From: a virus
Strand: one strand, 5' to 3'
IMG/VR virus record: IMGVR_UViG_3300031758_000058
Span: 1 to 64,000 of that record
Length of the DNA: 64,000 nt
Below, in pieces: positions 6,660 to 16,107 of this stretch. The notes beneath the pieces were generated by a model. It saw nothing but the letters and a program-made list of their open reading frames with translations, was not told the DNA's origin and searched no databases. Within the stretch, counting starts at the first letter, position 1, and every line of letters starts with the position of its first letter. The position numbers were made by a program, and so were the translations under genes.

Positions 6660-9116
6660 TTGGCATTAAGTTGGTATTCATTTTCGGGTTGTTGTAGTGG
6701 AACTACGTTCCAAATTCAATCAACGTATTCTGCTGGAACGTTCACTTCCGGTTATTCGTATTATTTGGTAACAGATTTTTACACAGGTTGTTCACAATAT
6801 ATAACAACAGGTTTTGTAACAGGAACACCAATATACAATATTATATCTTTAGATGTAAAATCATATTCATCTTGTACCGCATGTACCACAGTTAATCCTT
6901 GTGTCCCCGGTCCAACACCAACACCTACATCAACACCAGCGCCAAGCCCCACTCCAACAAAAACTCCAACACCTACTCCTACGGTAACAAAAACCCCAAC
7001 TAATACTCCAACACAAACTAAAACCCCAACACCAACCAAAACATCAACTAGTACTCCAACACCATCAGTAACCGCAACTATAACACCAACTCCAAGTATA
7101 ACACCAACTAATACACCTACAGTAACAAAAACACCAACTAACACCCCAACACCAAGTATTACTCCAACACATACACCAACAAGAACGGTTACCCCAACAC
7201 CAAGTGTTACACCAACAATAACACCAACAGCAACTGTAACAAGTTCACCAACACCAACTTTATCAATAACGCCAACAACAACTCCAACACCAACAGTTAC
7301 TAAAACACCTTTACCAACTTTTTGTGAAACACCAACACCAACATTATCAACAACTCCAACATCAACCCCAACACCATCACCTGTATATACCGCATGTCCA
7401 CAATCGAGTTATTGTGTATTCACAAATTTGAGTGGTTATACAAATTATGATGGCACTTATTACAACTATGATGTGTTTAATGGTAAAAATGTATTTTATA
7501 AACCAGATAATACAAATCCTTATTACATATACTACAACACAGGTGAAACAAGATGGTGTCTATCAACTTGTGTAAACGGTGAATGTAAACTATTTGGGCC
7601 AACAGGTAGTAATACCGTTTGCCCTGATTTAGATGTAACCTATTTTGGGTCGTCATGTCCAACACCTACCCCATCAAATACCGACGCTTGTAACACTTTT
7701 GATTTTACAGCAGTATTTGATTGTAACGTAACTTCAGGAGCAACTCCGACACCAACACCAACGTTAACACCAACTAACACACCAACAACAACACCTACAC
7801 CAACTCCTTTATGTAATGGTAAATCATTATCGTTTAGTGGTGTAAACTACAATTATCCAGGTCCTTCACCAACACCAAGTGTAACACCGACAAATGCAGT
7901 TAAAGGTGTTGTTGTAAGTGGTTCGGTAATATACGATACGTTTTCATCTAAATTTACAAGTTTATATTCAAAGTTACTTTTAGATTGTAACTCATCTAAC
8001 AAATACGTTGTCGGTGAAACAATACCTTTTAATACAGGTTCTACATTTAGCGCAATAATTGATTTTAAATCTGTTTGTGTAACTTACGATTCTGATATTT
8101 TAGGTTCCCCTACTAATATTCTTCAATCTATTGAAAGTGGTAATTTATTTGATTGTGAGTTTTGTTCTCCAATTCCAACCGCAACACCAACACCAACTGT
8201 AACACCAACACCAACTGCCACTCAATCATGTCCAAACATAATACAAACAATATCAGTGGGAACAGGTCCATTCTTTATAGTATTTGACGAAGTTAATGAA
8301 TACATGTATGTAATTAACGAAACAAGTAATAATGTTTCAGTAATCGATATTAATGATTACTCTATTGTATCAACAATTTCTGTTGGTAATCAACCTAGAG
8401 GTGGGGTATTAAGTAATGATAGTAAATTACTATACGTTACTAATTTCGCAGATAATACAATATCAGTTATAAATCCTCTTACACTTACCGTTCTATCAAC
8501 AATACCTGTTGGTAATGGCCCTTATGGTTTAACATATGATACAGTTAATGAGGTATTATATGTTGCTGAATATAACGCAGGAACTGTGAGTTCAATACCT
8601 GTTAGTACAATTGTTAACACTTACACTACCGGTACTAGACCAATTCAACCAGGATTTAATGAAAATAATTTACAAGTATACGTTCCAAATAGTTTAAGTA
8701 ATACCGTCGTATCTATTGATACAATAAAAGGTATTACCGCATCAACTATAACAATGCCTTCAGGTTCTTTACCAAGATATTGTTTATATGTTCCAACAAA
8801 TAATACGGTATACACAGTATTAAATGGTACTAACCAAGTAATAACAATTAATCCAGTAACAAATACAACAGGAACAACTATTACAGTTGGTATTGGTACA
8901 AATCCTCAAAGTATGGCATTTGATGTTAATAGTAATAGATTATATGTCACTAATTTAGTAACTGATAATGTATCAGTAATCGATATTAACACTAATGAAG
9001 TCGTTAAAACAATCACTGTTGGTGACGGTCCAAGAGGTATTGCTTATGACGCTAAATACGATAGAATTTACGTTGAAAATAGTATATCAAATACTGTATC
9101 AGTATTATGTACATAA
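6660..9116 (+). CDS. Modular adhesin: Cys module, Pro/Thr linkers, YVTN-type beta-propeller (818 aa)
   Basis: Putative receptor-binding or virion surface protein. Order: an N-terminal module of about 80 residues (FSGCCSG to [11 protein letters not shown]) related to the N-terminus of the protein at 12011-14041; a long Thr-Pro linker (about 84-242); a Cys-rich globular part (about 243-360); shorter TP linkers near 360-383, 400 and 505-521; and a C-terminal propeller (about 526-818) built from repeats such as [20 protein letters not shown] and NVSVIDIN, the YVTN signature known from surface proteins. The start is TTG (6660), supported by the family-like [10 protein letters not shown] and the 4-base gap after the upstream stop. 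It converges on RuvC across a hairpin terminator. It may be a displaced tail-fibre gene; the cellular target is unknown. Confidence 0.8.
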   Translation: MALSWYSFSGCCSGTTFQIQSTYSAGTFTSGYSYYLVTDFYTGCSQYITTGFVTGTPIYNIISLDVKSYSSCTACTTVNPCVPGPTPTPTSTPAPSPTPTKTPTPTPTVTKTPTNTPTQTKTPTPTKTSTSTPTPSVTATITPTPSITPTNTPTVTKTPTNTPTPSITPTHTPTRTVTPTPSVTPTITPTATVTSSPTPTLSITPTTTPTPTVTKTPLPTFCETPTPTLSTTPTSTPTPSPVYTACPQSSYCVFTNLSGYTNYDGTYYNYDVFNGKNVFYKPDNTNPYYIYYNTGETRWCLSTCVNGECKLFGPTGSNTVCPDLDVTYFGSSCPTPTPSNTDACNTFDFTAVFDCNVTSGATPTPTPTLTPTNTPTTTPTPTPLCNGKSLSFSGVNYNYPGPSPTPSVTPTNAVKGVVVSGSVIYDTFSSKFTSLYSKLLLDCNSSNKYVVGETIPFNTGSTFSAIIDFKSVCVTYDSDILGSPTNILQSIESGNLFDCEFCSPIPTATPTPTVTPTPTATQSCPNIIQTISVGTGPFFIVFDEVNEYMYVINETSNNVSVIDINDYSIVSTISVGNQPRGGVLSNDSKLLYVTNFADNTISVINPLTLTVLSTIPVGNGPYGLTYDTVNEVLYVAEYNAGTVSSIPVSTIVNTYTTGTRPIQPGFNENNLQVYVPNSLSNTVVSIDTIKGITASTITMPSGSLPRYCLYVPTNNTVYTVLNGTNQVITINPVTNTTGTTITVGIGTNPQSMAFDVNSNRLYVTNLVTDNVSVIDINTNEVVKTITVGDGPRGIAYDAKYDRIYVENSISNTVSVLCT

Positions 9117-9121
9117 CAAAA

Positions 9122-9141
9122 AAGGTGTCGAATGACACCTT
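9122..9141. terminator. Bidirectional hairpin terminator
   Basis: Perfect 8-bp stem AAGGTGTC / GACACCTT with a GAAT loop, between the convergent stops at 9116 (plus) and 9163 (minus). Read on the minus strand it is followed by TTTTTTGTT, a good U-tract; on the plus strand by a weaker AAATTTTAAAT. It separates the adhesin cassette from the RuvC/tail transcript. Confidence 0.85.
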
Positions 9142-9162
9142 AAATTTTAAATAAAAATCTTA

Positions 9163-9756
9163 TTATTTTTTAGCGTTTAGATAACTTAATACAACAGTAT
9201 AAGCATCTGTCATATCAAAATTCTCTTTCTTTAAAGTATTGTTTCTTGTATATAACCAATTAATTTGTGGTTCTCTTTTCGCAACAAGTTCCCATATAAT
9301 CATCTTCTTATCACAATCTTTTGGGTAACCACCAAATAAAACAAACTTACCTTTTTCGTTTTTTCTAACTAATTCAGGCCAAGCCTCTTTTCTTGAATTA
9401 TACGTTGAGATATATTCAGGGACAATACCTAACACATCATATACCTCTTTACTAATCAATGTATTATATCGTAATAAAGTACCAATGGTATAAGCATTAT
9501 TACTATTTAATAAAGGTTCTTCAATTACACATCTAACAACACCAACACCTTTATATTCCTCAAGCTTCTTTCTGAATGTTGCAGACTTAAGAAGTAGTTC
9601 CTCCATCTTATTATCGGGTTGAGGTTTCGGTTGTGGTGAAACATGTGTCAACTCTAATAAATCTCTTGAAGATAAATCAAATAACGCAACACCAATAGTT
9701 TTAGTTGAAACGTCTAAACCCAAAATCTTAGGAGAATTTTTTATACTTTTTGCCAT
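9163..9756 (-). CDS. RuvC-like Holliday-junction resolvase (197 aa)
   Basis: RNase H-fold nuclease expected to cut branched DNA before packaging or during recombination. Motif I is LGLDVSTKTIG (D15), the second acid is in VIEEP (E79/E80) and the C-terminal acids are in DMTDAY (D181, D184), the usual RuvC arrangement and size. It lies downstream of the tail/adhesin block, apart from the recombination operon, and ends at the bidirectional terminator. An 8-bp palindrome touches its start codon. The nuclease family is clear; resolvase activity is inferred. Confidence 0.88.
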   Translation of the reverse strand: MAKSIKNSPKILGLDVSTKTIGVALFDLSSRDLLELTHVSPQPKPQPDNKMEELLLKSATFRKKLEEYKGVGVVRCVIEEPLLNSNNAYTIGTLLRYNTLISKEVYDVLGIVPEYISTYNSRKEAWPELVRKNEKGKFVLFGGYPKDCDKKMIIWELVAKREPQINWLYTRNNTLKKENFDMTDAYTVVLSYLNAKK

Positions 9757-9777
9757 ATCTAATATTAGTTATTAGAT
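9757..9777 (-). promoter_or_regulatory. 8-bp inverted repeat abutting the RuvC start codon
   Basis: ATCTAATA, 5-nt loop, TATTAGAT lies immediately before the ATG at 9754-9756. It could be an operator or an RNA hairpin that hides the start codon. Upstream, TTTACA-N16-TAATAT on the minus strand is a plausible promoter whose transcript would contain this element. Confidence 0.4.
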
Positions 9778-9812
9778 TTAATATTAAAGTAATTAACTTA
9801 ATTGTAAATAAT

Positions 9813-11984
9813 TTAGAAATCTAACTTAACAACTGCTTGTTGTATACCTTGTCTAACTTGAGGTGATTGGAATTTAGATAATACAAGTAAGTTTTTGTTA
9901 GCGTCATATAATCCTATTTCAGACATATAAGGTGTAACACCTTGTGTCCAAGTAGGATTTGATGAATTTACAAATTGAGCGTTTGGTAAATTTATAAGAT
10001 ATCTCATTTCGTAAATTGTTGCCTGAATATCAGTATTAACATTTCCGTAGAAGAAATATTCATCACCAAAATATAATGTTGACGAACTACCACTAATAGT
10101 TGGTAATTCTAATTGATTACCTAAATTATATGTTGCCCCATTAGCATAAGTTGTAGGTGTAATTGTAAATGTTGTTGCCGTAAGACCTGATGGATTGATA
10201 TAACCACCTGATAATGCGGTAGAATAGTTCATTCTAACCCAATTGTTTGGATTAGGTCTATTCTGAGATGTTGTTCCTGTTTGTGCTAAAATGTAAAAGT
10301 CAGTTGCAGAAAATCCTTGTGTTGTACCTGTTGTCATACATTTAAATTCGTTTCCAAATTTAACTGTTACGTTTTGTTCAGTTAGACCACATCCAGTAAC
10401 AGGCCCAATTATCTTTTGATAATAGTTACAATGCATCCCTGTCCAAGGACTATCAAAACCATATGTTACCCATACACATTGATTATCATTGTCAAGTAAT
10501 CCATCAGTTGATGTATCGTTACAAAGTCCAGGTGCACTATATCCAAGTTTTGGTGCAGGTAGTGTATAGTTTCTATTTGCAACATAAGTCATTGCCGCAA
10601 TAATTTCCTCATCATCAAAAACAATTACCTTATCATCAGGAAATACTTTACCAACTCTACTTGGTCTTCCATCAGGATTTGGGTGAGTATCATATAAATG
10701 AAAATACCTAATACCCGGATTATTCATATCAAGATTTTCATTTGATTGAATATAATAAGGTGTTAATAAATCATATCCATCAAACCCTGGAGGGTCAATC
10801 CAAAATGTTTCTCCACTACAACAACTTATTGGATTTTTATGCCACATTAACCAAGGTAGGTTAATTGTAAAATTCCTTGCTTGTCCTGTTGCACCAGGAT
10901 TTGTTGTATCATATGCCTCACAAGCAAATTTCTCACCATAAAAATTAATTATTGTATTGTTTGTATAGTGAACAATTGAAATTGCTTTTTGTTCTTCAGG
11001 GGTTACTAATATTTGTTCACCGTATGAATTATAATATGTAACACCTGATGTATCTGTTTGTCCACTTGAAGACATATACCCGTAATATTCTTTGGTACTA
11101 ATATAATCTTTGGAACCAAATTCACCATATTGACTATATAATGTGGAAATTAATCCCGCAGGACTTTCAGACCACGGAATATTCATATTCCAAATTTTAA
11201 CTAACCCATCTTCAGGTGTACAAACTGATTCATAATTAATAACACTATCACTCCAATAATTCATAGGTGTCGGTAAATCATAACCTGTCATACCTGATGG
11301 GTAGAAAAATAATCTAGCTTGACCAGTATTACCTGATAAATTAGGTAATAATCTATCAACAACAAGTTGTGTTGTTCCTGAATTCCAACTCTGAACTTGG
11401 TAGGTTAATACAGGATAACAAGAATCAATACATCCACATGAACTTCCACCACTCATAAAAATAGTTACAAGAGTTCCCGCAGAAATAGTTGTTGCTGATA
11501 CAGAATCAGGACAAGGATTAGAAATAAGTGTTAAAACTGAAGTGTTACCAGTTAATCCTGATAAGTTTACAACATATTCTGAATTATAGGTATATGCACT
11601 TGTATGATAAGGACTAAAACAAGTAGATGCCGTACTCGCGGTTACAAAGAAACCGTTAGGTGATGCAGTATTAAATACTGACTCATCCGAAGATGCCATA
11701 AATGGAATACCATAAGTTAGTCCTGAAGAACCTTGTAAATAAAAAGGATATTTTACATCATTTTTAGTTGAGTTAGGAACCCCTGTAGAATTTTGAGCAT
11801 TATATGACGGTTCAAGTATTTGAAAATTAGTTATATCATAATTTGTAATTGCATTATAATTAACCTCACTATCTCCGATTTGAAAATAAGAAACATTAAA
11901 ATTACCTTCAGAAATTTTTTTACGTCCAGTATCCGTTAATCTTGTAATTAATAATCCTTGATTTTCTTTTATAATATATCCCAT
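9813..11984 (-). CDS. Tail or baseplate-associated structural protein (723 aa)
   Basis: The N-terminus GYIIKENQGLLITRLTDTGR then FNVSYFQIGDSEV looks like a docking domain of about 60 residues; the rest is Gly-, Thr-, Asn- and Tyr-rich beta-type sequence with many scattered Cys (for example GGSSCGCIDSC near 175-185). There is no signal peptide, membrane segment or catalytic motif. It sits at the downstream end of the adhesin block, 26 bases after the SprB-like gene. Composition and position suggest a virion component, possibly a fibre or baseplate-attached spike. The family is not recognised. Confidence 0.72.
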   Translation of the reverse strand: MGYIIKENQGLLITRLTDTGRKKISEGNFNVSYFQIGDSEVNYNAITNYDITNFQILEPSYNAQNSTGVPNSTKNDVKYPFYLQGSSGLTYGIPFMASSDESVFNTASPNGFFVTASTASTCFSPYHTSAYTYNSEYVVNLSGLTGNTSVLTLISNPCPDSVSATTISAGTLVTIFMSGGSSCGCIDSCYPVLTYQVQSWNSGTTQLVVDRLLPNLSGNTGQARLFFYPSGMTGYDLPTPMNYWSDSVINYESVCTPEDGLVKIWNMNIPWSESPAGLISTLYSQYGEFGSKDYISTKEYYGYMSSSGQTDTSGVTYYNSYGEQILVTPEEQKAISIVHYTNNTIINFYGEKFACEAYDTTNPGATGQARNFTINLPWLMWHKNPISCCSGETFWIDPPGFDGYDLLTPYYIQSNENLDMNNPGIRYFHLYDTHPNPDGRPSRVGKVFPDDKVIVFDDEEIIAAMTYVANRNYTLPAPKLGYSAPGLCNDTSTDGLLDNDNQCVWVTYGFDSPWTGMHCNYYQKIIGPVTGCGLTEQNVTVKFGNEFKCMTTGTTQGFSATDFYILAQTGTTSQNRPNPNNWVRMNYSTALSGGYINPSGLTATTFTITPTTYANGATYNLGNQLELPTISGSSSTLYFGDEYFFYGNVNTDIQATIYEMRYLINLPNAQFVNSSNPTWTQGVTPYMSEIGLYDANKNLLVLSKFQSPQVRQGIQQAVVKLDF

Positions 11985-12010
11985 TGTTTATAATTATCTT
12001 TGTTTCATTT

Positions 12011-14041
12011 TTATTGTGTGTTTTCTTCCGGTGGTGAAGGAGCACTTGGATTACAAATAAGTGACGTATTAGTTAGTGTAATTGGAATTGGTGGTGATGT
12101 TTTATTATACCTCATATGAACAGTAGATGTTCCAATAGTATAAGTAGGAGGTATGGTTATACAACACTGAGCCCCACTAGGAGTGATTGAATACATTTGA
12201 ACTGTTACAATACCTCGTACATCTTTATTACTACAAAGACCGGATGGATTATTAAATACCCATGCAAAACCACAATTATTTATTTGAATTGTTGACCCAA
12301 AAACATTTAGTGTATAATTTGTTGACTCGTAAACTTTAGTATAAATTACATATGGTGGACAATTACCAACCGCAGGTTGTGTTGTTGATTGGTCAATAAT
12401 TAAGTTCCAAGTACCCGATGGTAATAATGGCGATATCCCAATACTTGCCGTGGCACCAGAGTAAAAATATTGATAAGTAATTCTAACTTTACCAATTAGT
12501 TGACACGATGAAGGTATATTAGATATTACAGTTTTAAAATTCCATTTTTGATTACCACCTGTATTCAAATTAACAAGAGCCCCAGCAGAAAATGCACAAT
12601 TTGAATACGTGATAGTTGAAGGTGTTGTTGATGTAATATTAAATGAAACAATATCACTTAAATTACCATCACCGTCTATTACTTGAGCTGTGTGTCCCCC
12701 ACTACATAATCCAAAAAATACAGGTGAGTTTTGTTCAACATCATCAACAAAATAAATATATGGCCCACCAAATGATGAACTAGGTATTAAAGTTACACCA
12801 CCTTGACACTGTGTTGAATTATCACAATAATTTTCAACTTGTACAGTTAATGTAGGTGTTATTGCCGAGCAAACACCTGAAGTCACAATAATTGATGATA
12901 TACTTGGCCCAGGTGTAAATGTACCTGAACCGTACCAACCACTATCTTGTGGTTTAATCGCAAAAGGATTTTGAATAGTAAATGAAGAAGTTTGTTCTTG
13001 TTGACACTGTGTTGGTATTGGTAATGGAGCATTATGGTTTTCAACTGAACTTACCCAACTTGTATCCCAAAATAAACTCATTCCTGTAACAGAAATCTCA
13101 GAAGGATTATCAAGAGTATATAACGGTCTTAAATTGTAGGTTGATGCACTTGTAAAATTCAAATAAAACTCAACACCACAATAATCAAAATTCATACATA
13201 ATTTATCAGGATAAATTATCTCAGCAGGATTCTCAACCAAACAAGATGTTGTTGCAGTTTGTGAATAAATTCCAATACCACTATCAACAACAGTTATGTT
13301 GTATGTTCCAGCACTTAAATTAGTAAGTGGTAATGTTATAGAAGAACCTGAGTAATAGTAATTATATGGTGGTGTTCCACCTGTAACATACAATGTTAAA
13401 CTACCATCATTAAATCCATTAATAGTAGGATTTGTAACCTGACACTCAGCATAAATGTTATCAGGTAACTCAGGAATAACACAATCAATAGTTTGTACAT
13501 TATCACCATAATAGTCCGCAACTATTGTTGAGTATGTACCAGGTATAACATCATTATAAAGTAAATATGTATTATTTGTTGGCTCTATAGCTTGACCAAT
13601 TTGAGTTTCAGTTCCCGCACTATAAAAACTATATGGTGGTGTACCACCTGTAACAAATAAACTAACTGAACCAGTTGTTGACCCGTCTAATGTTGGGAAC
13701 ACACTATCACATTCAACATAGAATGGAAAAATTGTTTTAACAGTACATTCATTTACTGTTGTAAAAATACCTGTACTCTGACTACCAAAATCAATTGTAA
13801 TACCTGTTGGACAAGGATTTAATAAAATACAATTAGCACAAGATGTCTGTGCAGTCATACCAACTAAATCATAAATCAAAGGTTCATAAAATAATTCAGG
13901 TAATTCAACGTATGTTCCACATAACGTATCACCTTGTGTTGTTTCAATATAATAAATTTCATATTCTGAAACAGAACCAGGTATACCATTTACATAGAAA
14001 TAGTCCTCAATATCACAACAATTTTGAAATCCAAAAGCCAT
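12011..14041 (-). CDS. SprB-repeat-like adhesin (676 aa)
   Basis: Begins with a Cys-bearing module (MAFGFQNCCDIEDYFYV to SCANCILLNPC) related to the start of the plus-strand 818-residue adhesin. It is followed by at least two SprB-like units (about 105-270) with the signature TGGTPPYSFYSAG or TGGTPPYNYYYSG, then GTYNITVVDSG and a Cys-ending strand. The remainder is beta-rich with further repeats (SSFGGPYIYFVDD) and ends PSAPSPPEENTQ. SprB repeats are known from gliding adhesins of flavobacteria; here they probably build a virion fibre. A TATTTATA element lies 4 bases upstream of the ATG. Confidence 0.75.
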   Translation of the reverse strand: MAFGFQNCCDIEDYFYVNGIPGSVSEYEIYYIETTQGDTLCGTYVELPELFYEPLIYDLVGMTAQTSCANCILLNPCPTGITIDFGSQSTGIFTTVNECTVKTIFPFYVECDSVFPTLDGSTTGSVSLFVTGGTPPYSFYSAGTETQIGQAIEPTNNTYLLYNDVIPGTYSTIVADYYGDNVQTIDCVIPELPDNIYAECQVTNPTINGFNDGSLTLYVTGGTPPYNYYYSGSSITLPLTNLSAGTYNITVVDSGIGIYSQTATTSCLVENPAEIIYPDKLCMNFDYCGVEFYLNFTSASTYNLRPLYTLDNPSEISVTGMSLFWDTSWVSSVENHNAPLPIPTQCQQEQTSSFTIQNPFAIKPQDSGWYGSGTFTPGPSISSIIVTSGVCSAITPTLTVQVENYCDNSTQCQGGVTLIPSSSFGGPYIYFVDDVEQNSPVFFGLCSGGHTAQVIDGDGNLSDIVSFNITSTTPSTITYSNCAFSAGALVNLNTGGNQKWNFKTVISNIPSSCQLIGKVRITYQYFYSGATASIGISPLLPSGTWNLIIDQSTTQPAVGNCPPYVIYTKVYESTNYTLNVFGSTIQINNCGFAWVFNNPSGLCSNKDVRGIVTVQMYSITPSGAQCCITIPPTYTIGTSTVHMRYNKTSPPIPITLTNTSLICNPSAPSPPEENTQ

Positions 14042-14045
14042 TACT

Positions 14046-14053
14046 TATAAATA
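14046..14053 (-). promoter_or_regulatory. TATTTATA element before the SprB-like gene
   Basis: Coding-strand TATTTATA ending 4 nt before the ATG at 14039-14041. One of eight similar elements near structural gene starts; possible late promoter or initiation signal. Confidence 0.3.
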
Positions 14054-14087
14054 ACAAAAAAACTGTTTTTATCCACACTTAATTTAT

Positions 14088-14309
14088 TTAACATGAAAGT
14101 ATTTGAGTTGTTTCACAAGAATTACCATCAATAACTTTACAAAACACTGTTGTTGACCCTGTAAGAGATATAGGTAAATTAACAATAACAGGCCAATAAA
14201 CAGGGTCATATTCCGTTTGAACCAAAGAACAATTATTACCCGCGAAATCACATAAATAAATTTGAAAGGGAGGTGTTCCATTAATATTGGATATTTCAAC
14301 GTATGTCAT
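14088..14309 (-). CDS. Small cysteine-containing tail module protein (73 aa)
   Basis: Paralogue of the plus-strand 74-residue protein (6431-6655) and of the N-terminal domain of the adhesin at 45182-46186. It shares the shape NGTPPFQIYLC, a second Cys (NNCSLV), a central P-rich strand and FCKVIDGNSC near the end. It probably folds as a single SprB/Ig-like sandwich with paired cysteines. It lies between the glycine-rich adhesins and the SprB-like adhesin, with a 9-base gap upstream, so it is probably co-translated with the adhesins as a small virion decoration or connector. Confidence 0.68.
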   Translation of the reverse strand: MTYVEISNINGTPPFQIYLCDFAGNNCSLVQTEYDPVYWPVIVNLPISLTGSTTVFCKVIDGNSCETTQILSC

Positions 14310-14318
14310 ATTATATAA

Positions 14319-15197
14319 TTACCAACAAGTTACAATTACTAATCCATTTCCACCTCTCCCACCTGTTCCACCTGTGGTTCCAGCACCTCCACCACCTCCA
14401 CCACTACCAGGTCCTCCATCACCACCATTACCACCAGCAACGTTTGCCGAACCTCCTCCTGTACCACCAAGAGATACAAAAGGTTTCCACATAAACATAC
14501 CGTCAATACCTCTACCACCATCTGCTGCACCACCTGCGACATTTTGAACAAACCCTGCACCTGTAATAGAACCTCCAGCTGAGGTCACGTTACCTGCGGT
14601 ACGACCCGCACCTCCACATCCCGAACCAAGTGGGACTACCCCTGTCCCGTATGTGTTTACAGTAGGAACACCAGTTGCACTACCCGCAATACCATTAATA
14701 CCCGCCCTTGCAACAAATTCACCTAAGGATGTCATGGCAGCTATGTTAGCCGCTGTGCCAGTACCCCCATTACCTCCTGTACCACCCGCACCTACAGTTC
14801 CAGGGTTTCCACCTGAACCACCGTTAAGACTAATTAGTAGATACGTTTGTGCGTTTCCAACACCTCCAACATTTGTTGCAATTGAAGTTGAACCTCCGTT
14901 AGAACCAACAGTATTTGCAGCACCTCCAGCCCCACCAGCGCCAACAGTAACTATTAAATTATCAGTTAAAAATATCCTTGGAATAATAATACGGTTAATC
15001 GCACCTGAACCTCCACCTCCACCACCACCAGCAGCTCCAGTTGCATCTGTAAAACCTCCACCACCACCACCGCCTGGACTTATTAAAACAACATGTACCA
15101 TAGAAACACCGTTAGGTAATGCACAATTATGAACACCCGCACTACTGAAGATTTGTACTTTATGACCAATATTTGTTAAATTATATGCAAAATCCAT
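14319..15197 (-). CDS. Glycine-rich tail-fibre adhesin, third paralogue (292 aa)
   Basis: Third of three tandem paralogues. An N-terminal beta part (MDFAYNLTNIGHKVQIFSSA) leads to a conserved MVHVVLISPGGGGGGG entry, then long Gly-rich blocks with G-G-x and G-N-G patterns, and the conserved end GNGLVIVTCW. Phage glycine-rich domains of this kind form tail-fibre tips; the polyglycine-II sandwich of the Salmonella phage S16 adhesin is the best-known structure, though homology is not shown here. The three copies differ mostly in the inter-Gly loops, which are the expected receptor-contact sites. The next copy ends 10 bases upstream. Confidence 0.82.
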   Translation of the reverse strand: MDFAYNLTNIGHKVQIFSSAGVHNCALPNGVSMVHVVLISPGGGGGGGFTDATGAAGGGGGGGSGAINRIIIPRIFLTDNLIVTVGAGGAGGAANTVGSNGGSTSIATNVGGVGNAQTYLLISLNGGSGGNPGTVGAGGTGGNGGTGTAANIAAMTSLGEFVARAGINGIAGSATGVPTVNTYGTGVVPLGSGCGGAGRTAGNVTSAGGSITGAGFVQNVAGGAADGGRGIDGMFMWKPFVSLGGTGGGSANVAGGNGGDGGPGSGGGGGGAGTTGGTGGRGGNGLVIVTCW

Positions 15198-15207
15198 AGT
15201 TATATTT

Positions 15208-16095
15208 TTACCAACACTGTATTATTACCAAACCATCACCACCTCTTCCACCAACACCTCCAACACCTGTGGGTGAAGTACCTGCACCACCTCCTCCACC
15301 ACCACATCCAATATTACCATTACCACCAGCACCACCTGAAACAGGAGTTGTTCCTCCACCACCACCTCCACTTCCTCCGACAGAATAAAATGGTGTTAAT
15401 GAAAATACACCAGGTGTCCCATCAGATGTTATAGTATTTCCAATACCGCCAGGATTTGTTGGTACAAAACCACCACCTGTCAAATTACCACCGTTTGTTG
15501 CCGTAGTCGCACCTGCTGCCATACCCCCTCCACCAGCACCTGATGTGAATGGTAACCCAATAGTCGCACCATAAGTAACTGAAGTGCCATTTGTAGTTGT
15601 TCCGTTACCACCACCTTGACCTCCAAGAGCAAACCATTGTCCTAATGTTGAATATAAAGCTTGAGCAACGTTAGCCGCGGTCGCACCAACTCCCCCTGTC
15701 GCACCAACACCACCTGTTCCCCCTGAAGCAACAACAACAAAAGTAGATACACCATTATTACGTGGAACTGGCATATCAACAGACGTGTTACCTCCCACAC
15801 TACCTGAACCTGCACCTGAGGCTCCACCTGCCCCTCCTAAACCAATATTTATTATAAGTGAATCTGTTACAAACATTTCAGGAATTATTACTCTTGTAAT
15901 CGCACCTGAACCTCCACCTCCACCACCTGACCTTGCGTTAGCGGATGTGTTTGTCGCACCACCAGCACCACCACCTCCAGCACCAATTGCCGTGATAGAT
16001 AACATAGTTATACCAGGTGGTTTTATCCAACTACCCGACTGATAAAACACACTCGTTTTATACGTTGTATCCGCTAAATTATATAAAAAACTCAT
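15208..16095 (-). CDS. Glycine-rich tail-fibre adhesin, second paralogue (295 aa)
   Basis: Middle member of the triplicate. The N-terminus MSFLYNLADTTYKTSVFYQS aligns with its neighbours, followed by WIKPPGITMLSITAIGAGGG, a G-rich body containing SGAITRVIIPEMFVTDSLI (shared by all three) and the terminal GLVIIQCW. The Gly blocks near the end contain runs of up to seven or so Gly, typical of polyglycine sandwich tips. Twelve bases separate it from the first paralogue. It is likely a virion receptor-binding protein or a tip assembling on a longer fibre. Confidence 0.82.
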   Translation of the reverse strand: MSFLYNLADTTYKTSVFYQSGSWIKPPGITMLSITAIGAGGGGAGGATNTSANARSGGGGGGSGAITRVIIPEMFVTDSLIINIGLGGAGGASGAGSGSVGGNTSVDMPVPRNNGVSTFVVVASGGTGGVGATGGVGATAANVAQALYSTLGQWFALGGQGGGNGTTTNGTSVTYGATIGLPFTSGAGGGGMAAGATTATNGGNLTGGGFVPTNPGGIGNTITSDGTPGVFSLTPFYSVGGSGGGGGGTTPVSGGAGGNGNIGCGGGGGGAGTSPTGVGGVGGRGGDGLVIIQCW

Positions 16096-16107
16096 ATTAT
16101 ATACTTA

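Noticed and set aside
6779-7144. Minus-strand Val-Gly-rich frame
   Set aside because: Antisense of the Thr-Pro linker of the plus-strand adhesin; repeat composition only.
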